The notes: generated by a model from the letters alone, not told the origin. A stretch of 64,000 bases of DNA from Nocardioides daeguensis (GCF_019192965.1 NZ_JAHTKU010000025.1:62001-126000); one strand, 5' to 3'. Positions 53,349 through 62,782 are shown, numbered from the stretch's first letter. Numbers and translations: made by a program.

Positions 53349-53401
53349 GGTGCAGGAACTGCCCGTTGCTCTGCATGGTCGCGCGGCGCTCCAATGGAGC
53401 T

Positions 53402-54445
53402 ATGAAGGCGCTCTACAAGGCCGCGGCGGGTCCTGGGCTCGAGCTCGTCGACCGCCCGGACCCGACCTGCGGTGCGGCCGACGTGATCATCCGCGTGCTG
53501 CGCACCGGCATCTGCGGCACGGACCTGCACATCCTGCGCTGGGACGAGTGGGCGGCCGGCGCGGTCTCGGCACCGCTCACGCCGGGCCACGAGTTCTACG
53601 GCGAGGTGGTCGAGGTCGGTCCGCTCGTCACCGACGTCGCGGTCGGCGACCGGGTCTCCGGCGAGGGCCACATCGTCTGCGGCACCTGCCGCAACTGCCG
53701 TGCGGGTCGTCGTCAGATGTGCATCCGGACCATCGGCCTCGGCGTGCAGCGCGACGGCGCGTTCGCGGAGTACCTCAGCCTCCCGGCCAGCAACGTCTGG
53801 GTGCACCACCCCGACGTCGACCCCGACCTCGGCGCGATCTTCGACCCGCTCGGCAACGCGGTGCACACCGCCCTCGCGTTCCCGCTCGTCGGCGAGGACG
53901 TGCTGGTCACCGGCTGCGGACCGATCGGGCTGATGGCGATCGCGATCGCCCGCCACGTGGGCGCCCGGTACGTCGTCGGTACCGACGTCAGCCCCGCCCG
54001 GCTCGAGCTGGCCGCGGCGATGGGTGCGGACGCCGTCGTCGACGTGTCGAGCGGCTCGGTGGGCGACGTCCAGCGCACGCTGCACATGCGCGAGGGCTTC
54101 GACGTCGGCTTCGAGATGAGCGGTGCCCCGTCGGCGCTGCCGCAGATGATCGACAACATGAACCACGGCGGGCGGATCGCGATGCTCGGGCTGCCGAGCG
54201 CGCCGTTCGCGATCGACTGGGGGAAGGTCGTCACGCACATGCTGACCCTCAAGGGGATCTACGGCCGCGAGATGTTCGAGACCTGGAACGCCATGGGCGC
54301 GATGCTGCAGTCGAGCAGCACCCTGCGTACGGCGATCGGGTCGGTCATCTCCGAGCGCCTGCCCGCGCGCGCGTGGGAGCGGGGTTTCGAGATCGCGGCG
54401 TCCGCCGGGGTCGGCAAGGTCGTGCTGGACTGGACGGAGCTGTGA
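53402..54445 (+). CDS. tdh: L-threonine 3-dehydrogenase
   Basis: Oxidises threonine to 2-amino-3-ketobutyrate with NAD+. A 347-residue zinc MDR enzyme: catalytic zinc Cys38 (TGICGTDLH) and His/Glu in [10 protein letters not shown], structural zinc cysteines in [15 protein letters not shown], and Rossmann motif [31 protein letters not shown] is characteristic of Tdh. The ATG at 53402 follows GGAGC. Its stop overlaps the kbl start by one base, the standard Tdh-Kbl pair. Confidence 0.96.
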   Translation: MKALYKAAAGPGLELVDRPDPTCGAADVIIRVLRTGICGTDLHILRWDEWAAGAVSAPLTPGHEFYGEVVEVGPLVTDVAVGDRVSGEGHIVCGTCRNCRAGRRQMCIRTIGLGVQRDGAFAEYLSLPASNVWVHHPDVDPDLGAIFDPLGNAVHTALAFPLVGEDVLVTGCGPIGLMAIAIARHVGARYVVGTDVSPARLELAAAMGADAVVDVSSGSVGDVQRTLHMREGFDVGFEMSGAPSALPQMIDNMNHGGRIAMLGLPSAPFAIDWGKVVTHMLTLKGIYGREMFETWNAMGAMLQSSSTLRTAIGSVISERLPARAWERGFEIAASAGVGKVVLDWTEL

Positions 54446-55626
54446 TGTACGGAGCATTCAGGAACCACCTCATCGCCGAGCTCGACGAGATCGAGCGGGC
54501 CGGGCTGACCAAGCACGAGCGCGGCATCCGCGGCCCGCAGAAGGCCGAGATCGTCGCCGACGGCGCCGAGGTCCTCAACTTCTGCGCCAACAACTACCTG
54601 GGTCTCGCCGACGACCCGCGGCTGCTCGAGGCGGCGCGCGACGCGCTCGACGAGTGGGGCTACGGCATGGCCAGCGTGCGTTTCATCTGCGGCACCCAGG
54701 AGCAGCACCTCGAGCTCGAGCGCCGGCTGTCCGACTTCCTCGGCACCGAGGACACGATCCTCTACTCGTCGTGCTTCGACGCCAACGGCGGCGTCTTCGA
54801 GACCCTCTTCGGGCCCGAGGACGCGATCATCTCCGACGCCCTCAACCACGCCTCGATCATCGACGGCATCCGGCTGTCCAAGGCCCGCCGGCTGCGTTAC
54901 GCCAACCGCGACATGGCCGACCTCGAGACGCAGCTGCAGGCCGCCGCCGACGCCCGCTTCCGGGTCGTCGTCACCGACGGCGTCTTCTCGATGGACGGCT
55001 ACTTCGCGCCGCTGCGCGAGATCTGCGACCTCGCCGACCGGTACGACGCCCTCGTGCTCGTCGACGACTCCCACGCGGTCGGCTTCATCGGCGCCGGCGG
55101 TCGCGGCACGCCCGAGCTGTGCGGCGTGGCCGACCGGGTCGACATCTATACCGGAACCTTCGGCAAGGCCCTGGGAGGCGCCTCGGGCGGCTACGTCTCC
55201 TCGCACCGCGAGATCGTCGCGCTGCTGCGCCAGCGCTCGCGTCCCTACCTCTTCTCCAACACTCTCGCCCCGGCGATCGTCGCCGGCACCCTGCGTGCGC
55301 TCGACCTCGTCGAGGGCTCGGGCGAGCTGCGGGAGCGGCTGCGGGCCAACGCCGCGCTGTTCCGCGAGCTGATGACCGTGGAGGGGTTCGACCTGCTGCC
55401 CGGCGAGCACCCGATCGTGCCGGTGATGTTCGGCGACGCCGCGCTCACCGCCCGGGTCGCCGACGAGATGCAGAAGCACGGCGTCTACGTCACCGCGTTC
55501 AGCTTCCCGGTCGTCCCGCGGGGGGAGGCGCGGATCCGGGTCCAGCTGTCCGCCGCCCACACCGACGACCAGGTCCGCCGCTGCGTGGCGGCGTTTGTGG
55601 CCGGACGACAGGCGGCCCAGAGGTGA
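54445..55626 (+). CDS. kbl: Glycine C-acetyltransferase (2-amino-3-ketobutyrate CoA ligase)
   Basis: A PLP enzyme that cleaves 2-amino-3-ketobutyrate with CoA to glycine and acetyl-CoA. It has 393 residues. Signatures: [45 protein letters not shown], and the PLP-lysine region [16 protein letters not shown]. It is coupled to tdh. Together they turn threonine into glycine and acetyl-CoA. Confidence 0.97.
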   Translation: MYGAFRNHLIAELDEIERAGLTKHERGIRGPQKAEIVADGAEVLNFCANNYLGLADDPRLLEAARDALDEWGYGMASVRFICGTQEQHLELERRLSDFLGTEDTILYSSCFDANGGVFETLFGPEDAIISDALNHASIIDGIRLSKARRLRYANRDMADLETQLQAAADARFRVVVTDGVFSMDGYFAPLREICDLADRYDALVLVDDSHAVGFIGAGGRGTPELCGVADRVDIYTGTFGKALGGASGGYVSSHREIVALLRQRSRPYLFSNTLAPAIVAGTLRALDLVEGSGELRERLRANAALFRELMTVEGFDLLPGEHPIVPVMFGDAALTARVADEMQKHGVYVTAFSFPVVPRGEARIRVQLSAAHTDDQVRRCVAAFVAGRQAAQR

Positions 55627-55654
55627 CGATCAGGCAAAGAGTCGCGTTGTCAGG

Positions 55655-55694
55655 TTGATCGAACAGGAAGATTTCCGGTTGAATGGGTCACATG
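55655..55694 (+). promoter_or_regulatory. Possible promoter for the DUF6421 operon
   Basis: TTGATC (55655-55660) and TTGAAT (55679-55684) are 18 bp apart, with the second hexamer 7 nt before the ATG at 55692. This supports 55692 over the ATG at 55683. Confidence 0.35.
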
Positions 55695-57065
55695 ACGGAC
55701 GTTCTCTCTCTCGCTGACCGCATCGAGACCCGCGGTGACGCTGTCGTGGCGGATCCGGCCTGGCCGGCGCTGAAGGCCGCCGTCGAGCAGATCCGCACCT
55801 GGCAGCTCGCCGACGGCTCCATCGACCTCGAGGCCGAGGGAGCGCCGGCTCGTGAGACGGCCGCCGCCGCGGTCGCCCGGGTCGCCGACGCCGTCGCGGC
55901 GCTCTCGCCGCTCCTGCCGCACGACGCTGCCTACCACCGCGCCCTCGTCGCGGACCTGCGCCGCTGGTCCGACGCGGGCTTCGGCGTACCGGACTTCCTC
56001 GACTCGCTGCTGGCGTTCGAGCCCGCGCGTGAGCGCGTCGACGGTCGCCAGCACCTCGTCGTCTTCCCGATGTACACCCAGAACGGCAACCCGAACCGCA
56101 ACCTCGAGGCCGTCGTCTTCCGGATGGTCTGGCCCGCGTGGCTGGCCGACCTCGAGGCCACGCGCTACGACAACCCGCTGTTCTGCGGCATCACCTTCGA
56201 GGACTTCACCAGCGGGTACGACACCAACTCGGCGGTGCTCTTCCCTGAGACCGTCGCGGTGCGCGAGGTGCCGGACCGGTTCAGCTGGGGCGCGATCTTC
56301 TGCGACCGGGAGGCCGCCCGCTTCCGCCGCGTCGGCACCGCCGCCGTCGACCTGCTCGGCGTCGAGCTGCCCGACGAAGTCCGCGGCCTGCTGGACGACC
56401 AGCAGCGCAGCCAGGACGCGTTCGTGCTGTGGGACATGATCCACGACCGCGCGCACAGCCACGGCGACCTGCCGTTCGACCCGTTCATGATCAAGCAGCG
56501 CCAGCCGTTCTGGATGTACGGCCTGGAGGAGCTGCGCTGCGACCTGACCGCGTTCAAGGCGGCCGTCGAGCTCGAGGCCGAGGGCAACGCGGTGGCGAAG
56601 GACGCGCAGCACGCGATCCTGCTCGACCGGATGTTCCGCTTCCCCGTGACCGGCGAGCGCAGCCGCAACTACGACGGCCTCGGCGGCCAGCTGCTCTTCG
56701 CCTACCTCCACCAGCACGACGCGCTGCGCTGGACCGACAACAAGCTGCGCATCGACTGGGACCTCGCCCCGCAGGTCACCAACGCGCTGTGCGCCGAGAT
56801 CGAGCAGCTCTACCGCGACGGCATCGACCGCCCCAAGCTCGTGCACTGGCAGGCCGCCTATGCGCTGGTCAGCCGCTACCTCGCGCCCCACCCGGCCTCC
56901 AAGTGGGCCCGCGGCGCCGAGGCGCTCGACCTCGCCAAGCAGCCGCGCGAGCTCGTCGACGACGTGCTGCCCGACGAGTTCCCGCTGAGCATGTTCTTCG
57001 AGGCCCTGGCCAAGAAGCTGAAGAACGTGATCGCGGAGACCCGCGGCATCACCGCCGCGGCATGA
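55692..57065 (+). CDS. DUF6421-family protein
   Basis: A 457-residue soluble protein of an actinobacterial family without known function. Conserved-looking segments are HLVVFPMYTQNGNPNRNLEA (about 117-136), NPLFCGITFEDFTSGYDTNS, and the His-rich LWDMIHDRAHSHGDLPFDPF (about 247-266), which could bind a metal. No signal peptide or membrane helix is seen. ATG at 55692 is chosen because of a possible -10 box; ATG at 55683 would add three residues. The SDR gene starts within its last codons (ATGA overlap), so the two act together. Confidence 0.82.
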   Translation: MTDVLSLADRIETRGDAVVADPAWPALKAAVEQIRTWQLADGSIDLEAEGAPARETAAAAVARVADAVAALSPLLPHDAAYHRALVADLRRWSDAGFGVPDFLDSLLAFEPARERVDGRQHLVVFPMYTQNGNPNRNLEAVVFRMVWPAWLADLEATRYDNPLFCGITFEDFTSGYDTNSAVLFPETVAVREVPDRFSWGAIFCDREAARFRRVGTAAVDLLGVELPDEVRGLLDDQQRSQDAFVLWDMIHDRAHSHGDLPFDPFMIKQRQPFWMYGLEELRCDLTAFKAAVELEAEGNAVAKDAQHAILLDRMFRFPVTGERSRNYDGLGGQLLFAYLHQHDALRWTDNKLRIDWDLAPQVTNALCAEIEQLYRDGIDRPKLVHWQAAYALVSRYLAPHPASKWARGAEALDLAKQPRELVDDVLPDEFPLSMFFEALAKKLKNVIAETRGITAAA

Positions 57066-57781
57066 GCGGCACGCTCGAGGGCCGTGTCGTCGCCGTCGCC
57101 GGCGCGGGCGGTCCGGCCGGTCGTGCCGCCGTCCGCCGGCTCGCGGCGGCCGGCGCCGTCGTCGCCGCCGCGGACGCCAGCCAGGACCGTCTCGACGAGT
57201 CCGTCGCCGGAGCGGGGGCGGACCGCGTGGTCGAGGGCCGGGTCGTCGACCTGCTCGACGCCGCCGCGACCCGGGCCTGGATCGACGACGTCGTCGCCCG
57301 GCACGGCCGCCTCGACGGGGTCGTGCACCTCGTCGGCGGGTGGCGCGGCGGCAAGGGGCTGAGTGCCGAGGCGCTCGAGCATTGGGCGGTGCTCGAGCCG
57401 CTCCTGGTCCGCACCCTGCAGCACACCTCGCTCGCCGCCCAGGAGGCGCTCACCGCCACGGGCGGCCGGTTCGTGGTCGTCAGCGCGTCCGGTGCTGGGA
57501 AGCCGACCGCCGGCAATGCGGCGTACGCCGCCGCGAAGGCCGCCGCCGAGGCCTGGACCCTGGCGCTGGCCCACGCGTTCGGCCGCTCCGGCGGGGACGC
57601 CGCCGCTACGATCCTGGTGGTCAAGGCCCTGCTCGACGACACGATGCGCGCCGCCCGTCCGGACGCCGCGTTCGACGGCTTCACCCACGTCGACGACCTG
57701 GCCCTGACGATCGCCGGCCTGTGGGACCGGCCGAGCGCCGAGCTGAACGGAGAGCGACTGTGGCTGACGCCGCAACCCTGA
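57062..57781 (+). CDS. SDR-family oxidoreductase
   Basis: A 239-residue short-chain dehydrogenase/reductase. The cofactor loop is VAGAGGPAGRAAVRRL (about 13-28), a slight variant of TGxxxGxG. Asp near residue 41 (AAADAS) suggests NAD+. The catalytic Ser (VVSASGAG) and Tyr/Lys (NAAYAAAKAA) are present. Substrate unknown. It overlaps DUF6421 upstream and the threonine aldolase downstream (22 bp). Confidence 0.9.
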   Translation: MSGTLEGRVVAVAGAGGPAGRAAVRRLAAAGAVVAAADASQDRLDESVAGAGADRVVEGRVVDLLDAAATRAWIDDVVARHGRLDGVVHLVGGWRGGKGLSAEALEHWAVLEPLLVRTLQHTSLAAQEALTATGGRFVVVSASGAGKPTAGNAAYAAAKAAAEAWTLALAHAFGRSGGDAAATILVVKALLDDTMRAARPDAAFDGFTHVDDLALTIAGLWDRPSAELNGERLWLTPQP

Positions 57782-58863
57782 CCACCGGACCGACCGCTGC
57801 CACGACCGCGGCCCGGCGCCGGCACGACCCCGAGGCCCGTCAGTTCGCCAGCGACAACTACGCCGGCGTGCACCCGGAGGTGCTGGCCGCGATCGCGCTC
57901 GCCAACGGCGGCCACCAGGTGTCGTACGGCGAGGACGCCTACACCGAGCACCTCCAGGCGATCATGACCGGCCTGTTCGGCGACGGTGTCGAGGCGTTCC
58001 CGGTGTTCAACGGCACCGGTGCCAACGTCGTCGGCCTGCAGGCGCTCACCGACCGGTGGGGCGCCGTGATCTGCGCCCAGAGCGCGCACATCAACGTCGA
58101 CGAGGGCGGGGCACCCGAGCGGATGGGTGGCCTCAAGCTGCACGCCGTCGCGACGCCCGACGGCAAGCTCACCCCCGAGCTGGTCGACCAGCAGGCGTGG
58201 GGGTTCGACGACGAGCACCGCGCGATGCCGCAGGTCGTCTCGATCACCCAGTCCACCGAGCTCGGCACGCTCTACACGCCCGACGAGGTGCGCGCGCTCG
58301 CCGAGCACGCGCACGGGTTGGGCATGCGCCTGCACCTCGACGGCGCCCGGCTCGCCAACGCGGCCGCCGCGCTCGACGTACCGCTGCGGTCCTTCACCTC
58401 CGACGCCGGTGTCGACGTGCTCTCCTTCGGCGCGACCAAGAACGGCGCGCTCGCGGGGGAGGCCGTCGTCATCCTGAACCCCGCCGGGGTCAGCCACCTC
58501 AAGCACCTGCGCAAGCTGTCGATGCAGCTGGCCAGCAAGATGCGCTTCGTCTCCGTGCAGTTCGAGGCGCTGCTCGCCGACGGGCTGTGGCTGCGCCTCG
58601 CCGGTCACGCCAACGCCATGGCGCAGCGGCTCGCCGCCGGTGTCCGCGAGATCGACGGCGTCGAGGTCCTCTACCCGGTGCAGGCCAACGGCGTCTTCGC
58701 CCGCCTGCCCCACGACGTCAGCCGCCGGCTGATGGAGCGGCACCGCTTCTACTTCTGGGACGAGGCCGCCGGCGACGTGCGCTGGATGTGCTCCTACGAC
58801 ACCACCGAGGACGACGTCGACGCCTTCCTCGGCGCGCTGCGCGAGGAGATGGGCCGCTCCTAG
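57760..58863 (+). CDS. Low-specificity L-threonine aldolase-type PLP enzyme
   Basis: A 367-residue fold-type I PLP enzyme. Motifs: QFASDNYAGVHPEVLAAI, YGEDAYTEHLQ, FNGTGANVVGLQAL, LHLDGARLANAAAAL and the PLP lysine in SFGATKNGALAGEAVV. These fit threonine aldolases, which split threonine or allo-threonine to glycine and acetaldehyde. The start is GTG at 57760 with the SD GGAGAG, inside the end of the SDR gene. It forms a three-gene unit with DUF6421 and SDR. A related beta-hydroxy amino acid is also possible as substrate. Confidence 0.9.
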   Translation: MADAATLTTGPTAATTAARRRHDPEARQFASDNYAGVHPEVLAAIALANGGHQVSYGEDAYTEHLQAIMTGLFGDGVEAFPVFNGTGANVVGLQALTDRWGAVICAQSAHINVDEGGAPERMGGLKLHAVATPDGKLTPELVDQQAWGFDDEHRAMPQVVSITQSTELGTLYTPDEVRALAEHAHGLGMRLHLDGARLANAAAALDVPLRSFTSDAGVDVLSFGATKNGALAGEAVVILNPAGVSHLKHLRKLSMQLASKMRFVSVQFEALLADGLWLRLAGHANAMAQRLAAGVREIDGVEVLYPVQANGVFARLPHDVSRRLMERHRFYFWDEAAGDVRWMCSYDTTEDDVDAFLGALREEMGRS

Positions 58864-59909
58864 GCCGGCAGGTCCTGGCGCCGCATCCCGAACACCCATC
58901 GTCTGCGCGGGTGCTCGCTGACCGACCACACGCAGCCCGTCTCCGGCCACCAGACCAGGTCCTCGGGCCCCGGTGGCGTCGCCCAGCGGTGCTCACGGAA
59001 CGCACCCGGCCGGCCGACGTACACCGACCCGGGCTTGAGCGGGCCGCGGGAGCGGGTGACGTAGTAGGTGCCGTCGACGGCGGCCACGCCCTGCATCCGT
59101 ACGACGCCGCGGTCGTCGACCTCGGGGACCGAGCGGCCGTCGTGCTCGTGGCGGGGCAGGCCGCTCTCCGGGTCGAGCAGGAAGCGCGCCATCCGCCGCG
59201 TCTGGGTGGGGGAGCCGTACTCGCCGACGACGAGCGTCGGTGTGTCCTGGCTGCGGTCCAGCGTCAGGAACGAGTAGCGCAGCCGTTCCACGCCGTCGTC
59301 CTGACCACTGCGCTGGGTGAAGCGGACCGGCAGCACGTAGCGGTGCCCGAAGGCGGGGTACGACGACCCGGCCGGGACGCGCAGCACGTCACCGACGTGG
59401 GCGCTGTGTATCCCGGCCCCGGTCGCCGCGACATGAAGGTGGTCGCCGTGCCACACGATGCCGCCGGCGTGCACCTTCAGCGGCTTGAAGCCGGCCCTGC
59501 CGTCGGTCAGCGTCGGCATCACCAGCAGCACGTGGCCGTACCTGCGGCGCTCGAGGTCGACGACGCTGATCCGCGACCCGCCGGACTGCCGGGCGTACCA
59601 CGACGTCACGAGCACGTCGTGCCCGTGCTGCTCGCGGAACCCGGTTCGCGCCGAGGTCGTGATGCCCTGCGGGTACCAGTTGGGATCCCGCCGATCCGCC
59701 GCCTCCCACGTCCACGCCTGGCTCACCTTGCGCCCCAACAACCGGGGGAGCGGCGCGAAGGTCCGCCGCAGCCGCAGCGGCAGGTCCGGCGCCATCCCCG
59801 CCATCCCCACTCGGCCGCCCCCGTCGTCGGCCAGCGCCGCGACCAGCGCGTCGATCTCGTCGCTGTTCTCGGCGGTGCGGGTCAGGTGCAGTCCGGGCAC
59901 GGCCGCCAC
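58860..59909 (-). CDS. Unrecognised beta-rich protein
   Basis: About 349 residues, no recognised family. The N-terminus has a charged helix (SDEIDALVAALADDGGG), then Trp/Tyr/Gly-rich segments: VSQAWTWEAADRRDPNWYPQ, RISVVDLERRRYGHVLLV, VWHGDHLHVAATGAGIHS, QGVAAVDGTYYVTRSRG and CVWSVSEHPRRRWVFG. Repeated short strands with W/H/G suggest a beta-propeller-like fold. No signal peptide or membrane helix is evident. Start uncertain: GTG at 59909 or 59900. It converges on the threonine aldolase (4 bp overlap) and its promoter side faces the repeat cluster. Confidence 0.7.
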   Translation of the reverse strand: MAAVPGLHLTRTAENSDEIDALVAALADDGGGRVGMAGMAPDLPLRLRRTFAPLPRLLGRKVSQAWTWEAADRRDPNWYPQGITTSARTGFREQHGHDVLVTSWYARQSGGSRISVVDLERRRYGHVLLVMPTLTDGRAGFKPLKVHAGGIVWHGDHLHVAATGAGIHSAHVGDVLRVPAGSSYPAFGHRYVLPVRFTQRSGQDDGVERLRYSFLTLDRSQDTPTLVVGEYGSPTQTRRMARFLLDPESGLPRHEHDGRSVPEVDDRGVVRMQGVAAVDGTYYVTRSRGPLKPGSVYVGRPGAFREHRWATPPGPEDLVWWPETGCVWSVSEHPRRRWVFGMRRQDLPA

Positions 59910-59945
59910 GGTAGCCGAGCCCTGCCGGTGGTTGAGCCATGCCGA

Positions 59946-60385
59946 TGGTTGAGGTGCGAGGCCGCCCGCGGCCGAGCCTCGCAACCTCTGGCCGTGCTGC
60001 CGGGACCTGCCGCCGGTGGTTGAGGTGCGAGCGCCAGCGGCACCGGCGGTGGTTGAGGTGCGAGCGCCAGCGAGCCTCGAAACCTCTGGCCGTGCTGCTG
60101 GAAGGTTCCGCCGGTGGTTGAGGTGCTAGCGCCAGCGAGCCTCGAAACCTCTGGCCGTGCTGCTGGAACCCGCCGGGGCACAGTTCGCGCCGTGGGTCCG
60201 GTGGTTTCGAGGCTCCTCGCTGGCGCTCGTCGCGCCTCAACCACCGGGCAGGCTCCTCGCTGGCGCTCGTCGCGCCTCAACCACCGGGCAGGCTCCTCGC
60301 TGGCGCTCGTCGCGCCTCAACCACCGGGCAGGCTCCTCGCTGGCGCTCGTCGCGCCTCAACCACTCGGGCAGGCCTCAACCACCG
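59946..60385. repeat. Repeat cluster: about 65-bp units facing 40-bp units in opposite orientation
   Basis: The left part has units opening GGTGGTTGAGGTGCGAGCGC at 60015, 60048 and 60113 (a related copy at 59946), each with GAGCCTCGAAACCTCTGGCC where complete. The right part has four 40-bp units GGCTCCTCGCTGGCGCTCGT.. starting at 60211, 60251, 60291 and 60331; the first three are identical. The right unit, preceded by GGTTTCGA, is close to the reverse complement of the left unit. The 538-bp gap 59910-60447 holds only this and the start region of the next gene. Confidence 0.92.
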
Positions 60386-60447
60386 ACGCCGCGGAGCATC
60401 ACCTCCGCGGGGGCATCCGCGCGTCCGGATCTGGGAGGATGGGCCCC

Positions 60448-60747
60448 ATGCGGGGCATCTTCTTCGACGAGGACGACGCGCGGTCGGCCGCGCTGGCGCT
60501 GGTCCGCGGCGGCTTCGCGGCGGAGGTGGTGCGTGAGCGCCTCGCCGGTGAGGACGACGACGAGGACCACCCGTGGGCCGTCGTCACCGATGCGCCGGAG
60601 ATCCAGCTCGAGATGCTCGTCGAGACGTACGACGGCTGGTTGGACTACGACGACGATGACCCGGACGCGGCGACCGAGCCGCCCACCAAGGCGGGGTTCG
60701 TGCTGCCGCTGCCGGACGCGCCGAAGCGGGTCAAGCGCCCGGAGTAG
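60448..60747 (+). CDS. Conserved hypothetical acidic protein
   Basis: A 99-residue acidic protein of a type common in actinobacteria: MRGIFFDEDDARSAALAL, RERLAGEDDDEDHPWAVVTD and LVETYDGWLDYDDDD. No function is known. The ATG at 60448 is supported by the conserved start. Its end overlaps the convergent lipoprotein gene by 17 bp. Confidence 0.78.
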   Translation: MRGIFFDEDDARSAALALVRGGFAAEVVRERLAGEDDDEDHPWAVVTDAPEIQLEMLVETYDGWLDYDDDDPDAATEPPTKAGFVLPLPDAPKRVKRPE

Positions 60748-61465
60748 GACAGCCGAACGGATCGGTCCGCTGAGCGAACGCCTCGATCGCGGTCGCGCGG
60801 TCGGCGAAGTCCTCCTCGACCTGCGGCTCACCCTCCTCGGGCAGGAGCACCGCCCGGACCGGGGCGTCGCCGGGCACGAACAGTGCCGCCGCGGCGAGGT
60901 CGCAGCCGCCCCCGGAGGCGACGGCGAGCGTGAGGGCGGCGTACTCCAGTCCGTCCTGGTCCCCGGAGTGGTCGAGGAGGTCGGCGAAGCTGCCGGCGTC
61001 GGCGAGCGAGTCGGTGTCGTCGGTGACGACGTCGAGGAGGGTGGCGAGGTCGTCGCCGGACACGACCAGGTGCTCGTCGGGCACCAGCGCGAAGGACGCG
61101 GTGTCGGTGGTGAACACCGGCCGGTCGTCCGCTCCTGAGCGCGGGTGGCCCGTGTCGACGAGGTCGGCGGCGACCGTGTCGAAGTCGAGGTCGTCGGTCG
61201 TCTTCCAGACGCGGGCGAGCCGGCCGTTACGGGTGCCCGTGGCCTCCCACTCGAGGTCGTCCGCGTCGATGCCGGCGTCGGTGAGGAAGGCGGGCCAGTC
61301 GTCGGTGGGGTCGGTCGGGTGGTCGGCGAAGGTGACGGTGGTGGCGTCGGCGGGGAGGTACTCCAGTGCCTCCTCGAGCCGCGAGCTTCCGTCGAGCAGT
61401 GCACAGCCGGACCCGGACGAGCCCAGCAGCACCAACACCAGCGACAGGCGCCCGGGGATCCGCAT
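60731..61465 (-). CDS. Acidic lipoprotein of unknown function
   Basis: A 244-residue exported protein with a lipobox-like SGSGC (Cys21) after a hydrophobic stretch. The mature part is strongly acidic, with [27 protein letters not shown] and [20 protein letters not shown]. The ATG at 61465 is one of three nearby starts (61474 and 61477 also in frame). It diverges from mshB, and their promoters overlap in a space of only 25 bp. Confidence 0.75.
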   Translation of the reverse strand: MRIPGRLSLVLVLLGSSGSGCALLDGSSRLEEALEYLPADATTVTFADHPTDPTDDWPAFLTDAGIDADDLEWEATGTRNGRLARVWKTTDDLDFDTVAADLVDTGHPRSGADDRPVFTTDTASFALVPDEHLVVSGDDLATLLDVVTDDTDSLADAGSFADLLDHSGDQDGLEYAALTLAVASGGGCDLAAAALFVPGDAPVRAVLLPEEGEPQVEEDFADRATAIEAFAQRTDPFGCPTPGA

Positions 61466-61477
61466 GGGGCCCATCAT

Positions 61478-61493
61478 TACGCTCGTCCTCATG
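61478..61493 (+). promoter_or_regulatory. Leaderless -10 box for mshB
   Basis: TACGCT (61478-61483) is 7 nt before the ATG at 61491. On the other strand AATGAT is placed similarly before the lipoprotein ATG at 61465. Confidence 0.45.
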
Positions 61494-62420
61494 ACCGCAA
61501 CTGCCGCCCACCGGCTGCTCCTCGTGCACGCCCACCCCGACGACGAGTCGATCGGCCAGGGCGCCACCATGGCGAAGTACGTCGCGGAGGGGCGCGGCGT
61601 CACGCTGGTCACCTGCACCGCCGGCGAGATGGGCGAGATCCTCGTTCCCGAGCTGGAGCACCTGGCCGCCGACAAGGAGGACCGGCTCGGCGAGCACCGC
61701 CGCGGTGAGCTCGACGCGGCGATGAAGGCGCTCGGCGTCACCGACCACCGGTTCCTGGGCGGGTTCGGCACCTACCGCGACTCCGGCATGAAGTGGCACG
61801 AGGACGGCCACGCCGTTGCCGCCGACGACATCCACGCCAACGCGTTCTGGCACGCCGACCTCACCGAGGCCGCCACGCACCTGGTCGCGGTGATCCGCGA
61901 GGTGCGCCCCCAGGTGCTGGTCGCGTACGACGAGTTCGGCGGTTACGGCCACCCGGACCACATCCAGGCCCACCGGGTCGCGATGTACGCCGCCCAGTTG
62001 GCCGCGGCGCCGTCGTACCGCCGTGACCTGGGGGAGGCGTGGGAGATCGCGAAGATCTACTGGGGCGCCATCTCCGAGAGCAGGATCCGCGAGGGCCTGC
62101 GCCGGATCCGCGAGGCCGGTGACACCACGACCTTCGAGGGCATGGACCCCGACGGTGACCTGCCGCCGATGTTCCGCCCCGACGAGGACATCTCCTGCGA
62201 GGTCGACGCCAGCGACCACGTCGAGCAGAAGCTCGACGCACTGCGCGCGCACGCCACCCAGATCACGACGGACGGGCCGTTCTTCGCGCTGTCGAACAAC
62301 CAGGGCGCCCAGGCGTTCGGGCGCGAGCAGTACCGGCTGGTCAAGGGCGCCCCCGGTCCGGTCGATCCCGAGACGGGCTGGGAGACCGACCTGTTCGCCG
62401 GCATCCCCGGCACTGCCTAG
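61491..62420 (+). CDS. mshB: N-acetyl-1-D-myo-inositol-2-amino-2-deoxyglucopyranoside deacetylase (mycothiol synthesis)
   Basis: Deacetylates GlcNAc-inositol in mycothiol biosynthesis. A 309-residue LmbE-fold zinc enzyme: [11 protein letters not shown] with ligands His15 and Asp18, and [15 protein letters not shown] carrying the third ligand. The C-terminal [13 protein letters not shown] and [10 protein letters not shown] match MshB of M. tuberculosis, distinguishing it from Mca. Likely leaderless. The small membrane gene starts on its last stop base. Confidence 0.93.
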   Translation: MTATAAHRLLLVHAHPDDESIGQGATMAKYVAEGRGVTLVTCTAGEMGEILVPELEHLAADKEDRLGEHRRGELDAAMKALGVTDHRFLGGFGTYRDSGMKWHEDGHAVAADDIHANAFWHADLTEAATHLVAVIREVRPQVLVAYDEFGGYGHPDHIQAHRVAMYAAQLAAAPSYRRDLGEAWEIAKIYWGAISESRIREGLRRIREAGDTTTFEGMDPDGDLPPMFRPDEDISCEVDASDHVEQKLDALRAHATQITTDGPFFALSNNQGAQAFGREQYRLVKGAPGPVDPETGWETDLFAGIPGTA

Positions 62421-62755
62421 TGCGGATCCTCATCGCGCTCGCCTGTCTGGTCCTCGGTGCCGTCGTGGGCCTTGCCACGGTCGTGCTGCACGGCTACGGC
62501 TGGGGTCTCGGGCTCGGCATCGCCGCGACGGCGGCGACCCTGGTGGCCCTGCCGGGCGGCTGGTGGCGCCGGTGGGCGTTCTCCCTCGGCTGGACGGCGG
62601 TGCTCGGCGTCGCGTCGGTCCAGCGGTCGGAAGGGGACTACCTCATCGCCAGCGACGCCTCCGGCTACCTGCTGCTCGCGACCGGCGCCGTGGTGCTCGG
62701 TTCCGGGTTCGTGGGGCTGCTCCCGCGCCGTACCCCTGGGAATGCGGACGGGTGA
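62420..62755 (+). CDS. Small membrane protein (DUF6113-like), mshB partner
   Basis: A 111-residue protein with four hydrophobic segments (about 3-22, 27-45, 50-66 and 82-101). It resembles the actinobacterial DUF6113 group, which from memory often follows mshB. The start is GTG at 62420, overlapping the mshB TAG by one base, so it is cotranslated. Function unknown. Confidence 0.78.
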   Translation: MRILIALACLVLGAVVGLATVVLHGYGWGLGLGIAATAATLVALPGGWWRRWAFSLGWTAVLGVASVQRSEGDYLIASDASGYLLLATGAVVLGSGFVGLLPRRTPGNADG

Positions 62756-62767
62756 GCGACCCCTCCT

Positions 62768-62782
62768 TAGGATGTCGCGGTG
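62768..62782 (+). promoter_or_regulatory. Leaderless -10 box for the VanW gene
   Basis: TAGGAT (62768-62773) is 6 nt before the GTG at 62780; no SD is seen. Confidence 0.5.

Noticed and set aside
60157-60447. Coding frame through the 40-bp repeats leading into the 60448 gene
   Set aside because: It is in frame with the gene but consists only of translated repeat; the conserved protein start is the ATG at 60448.
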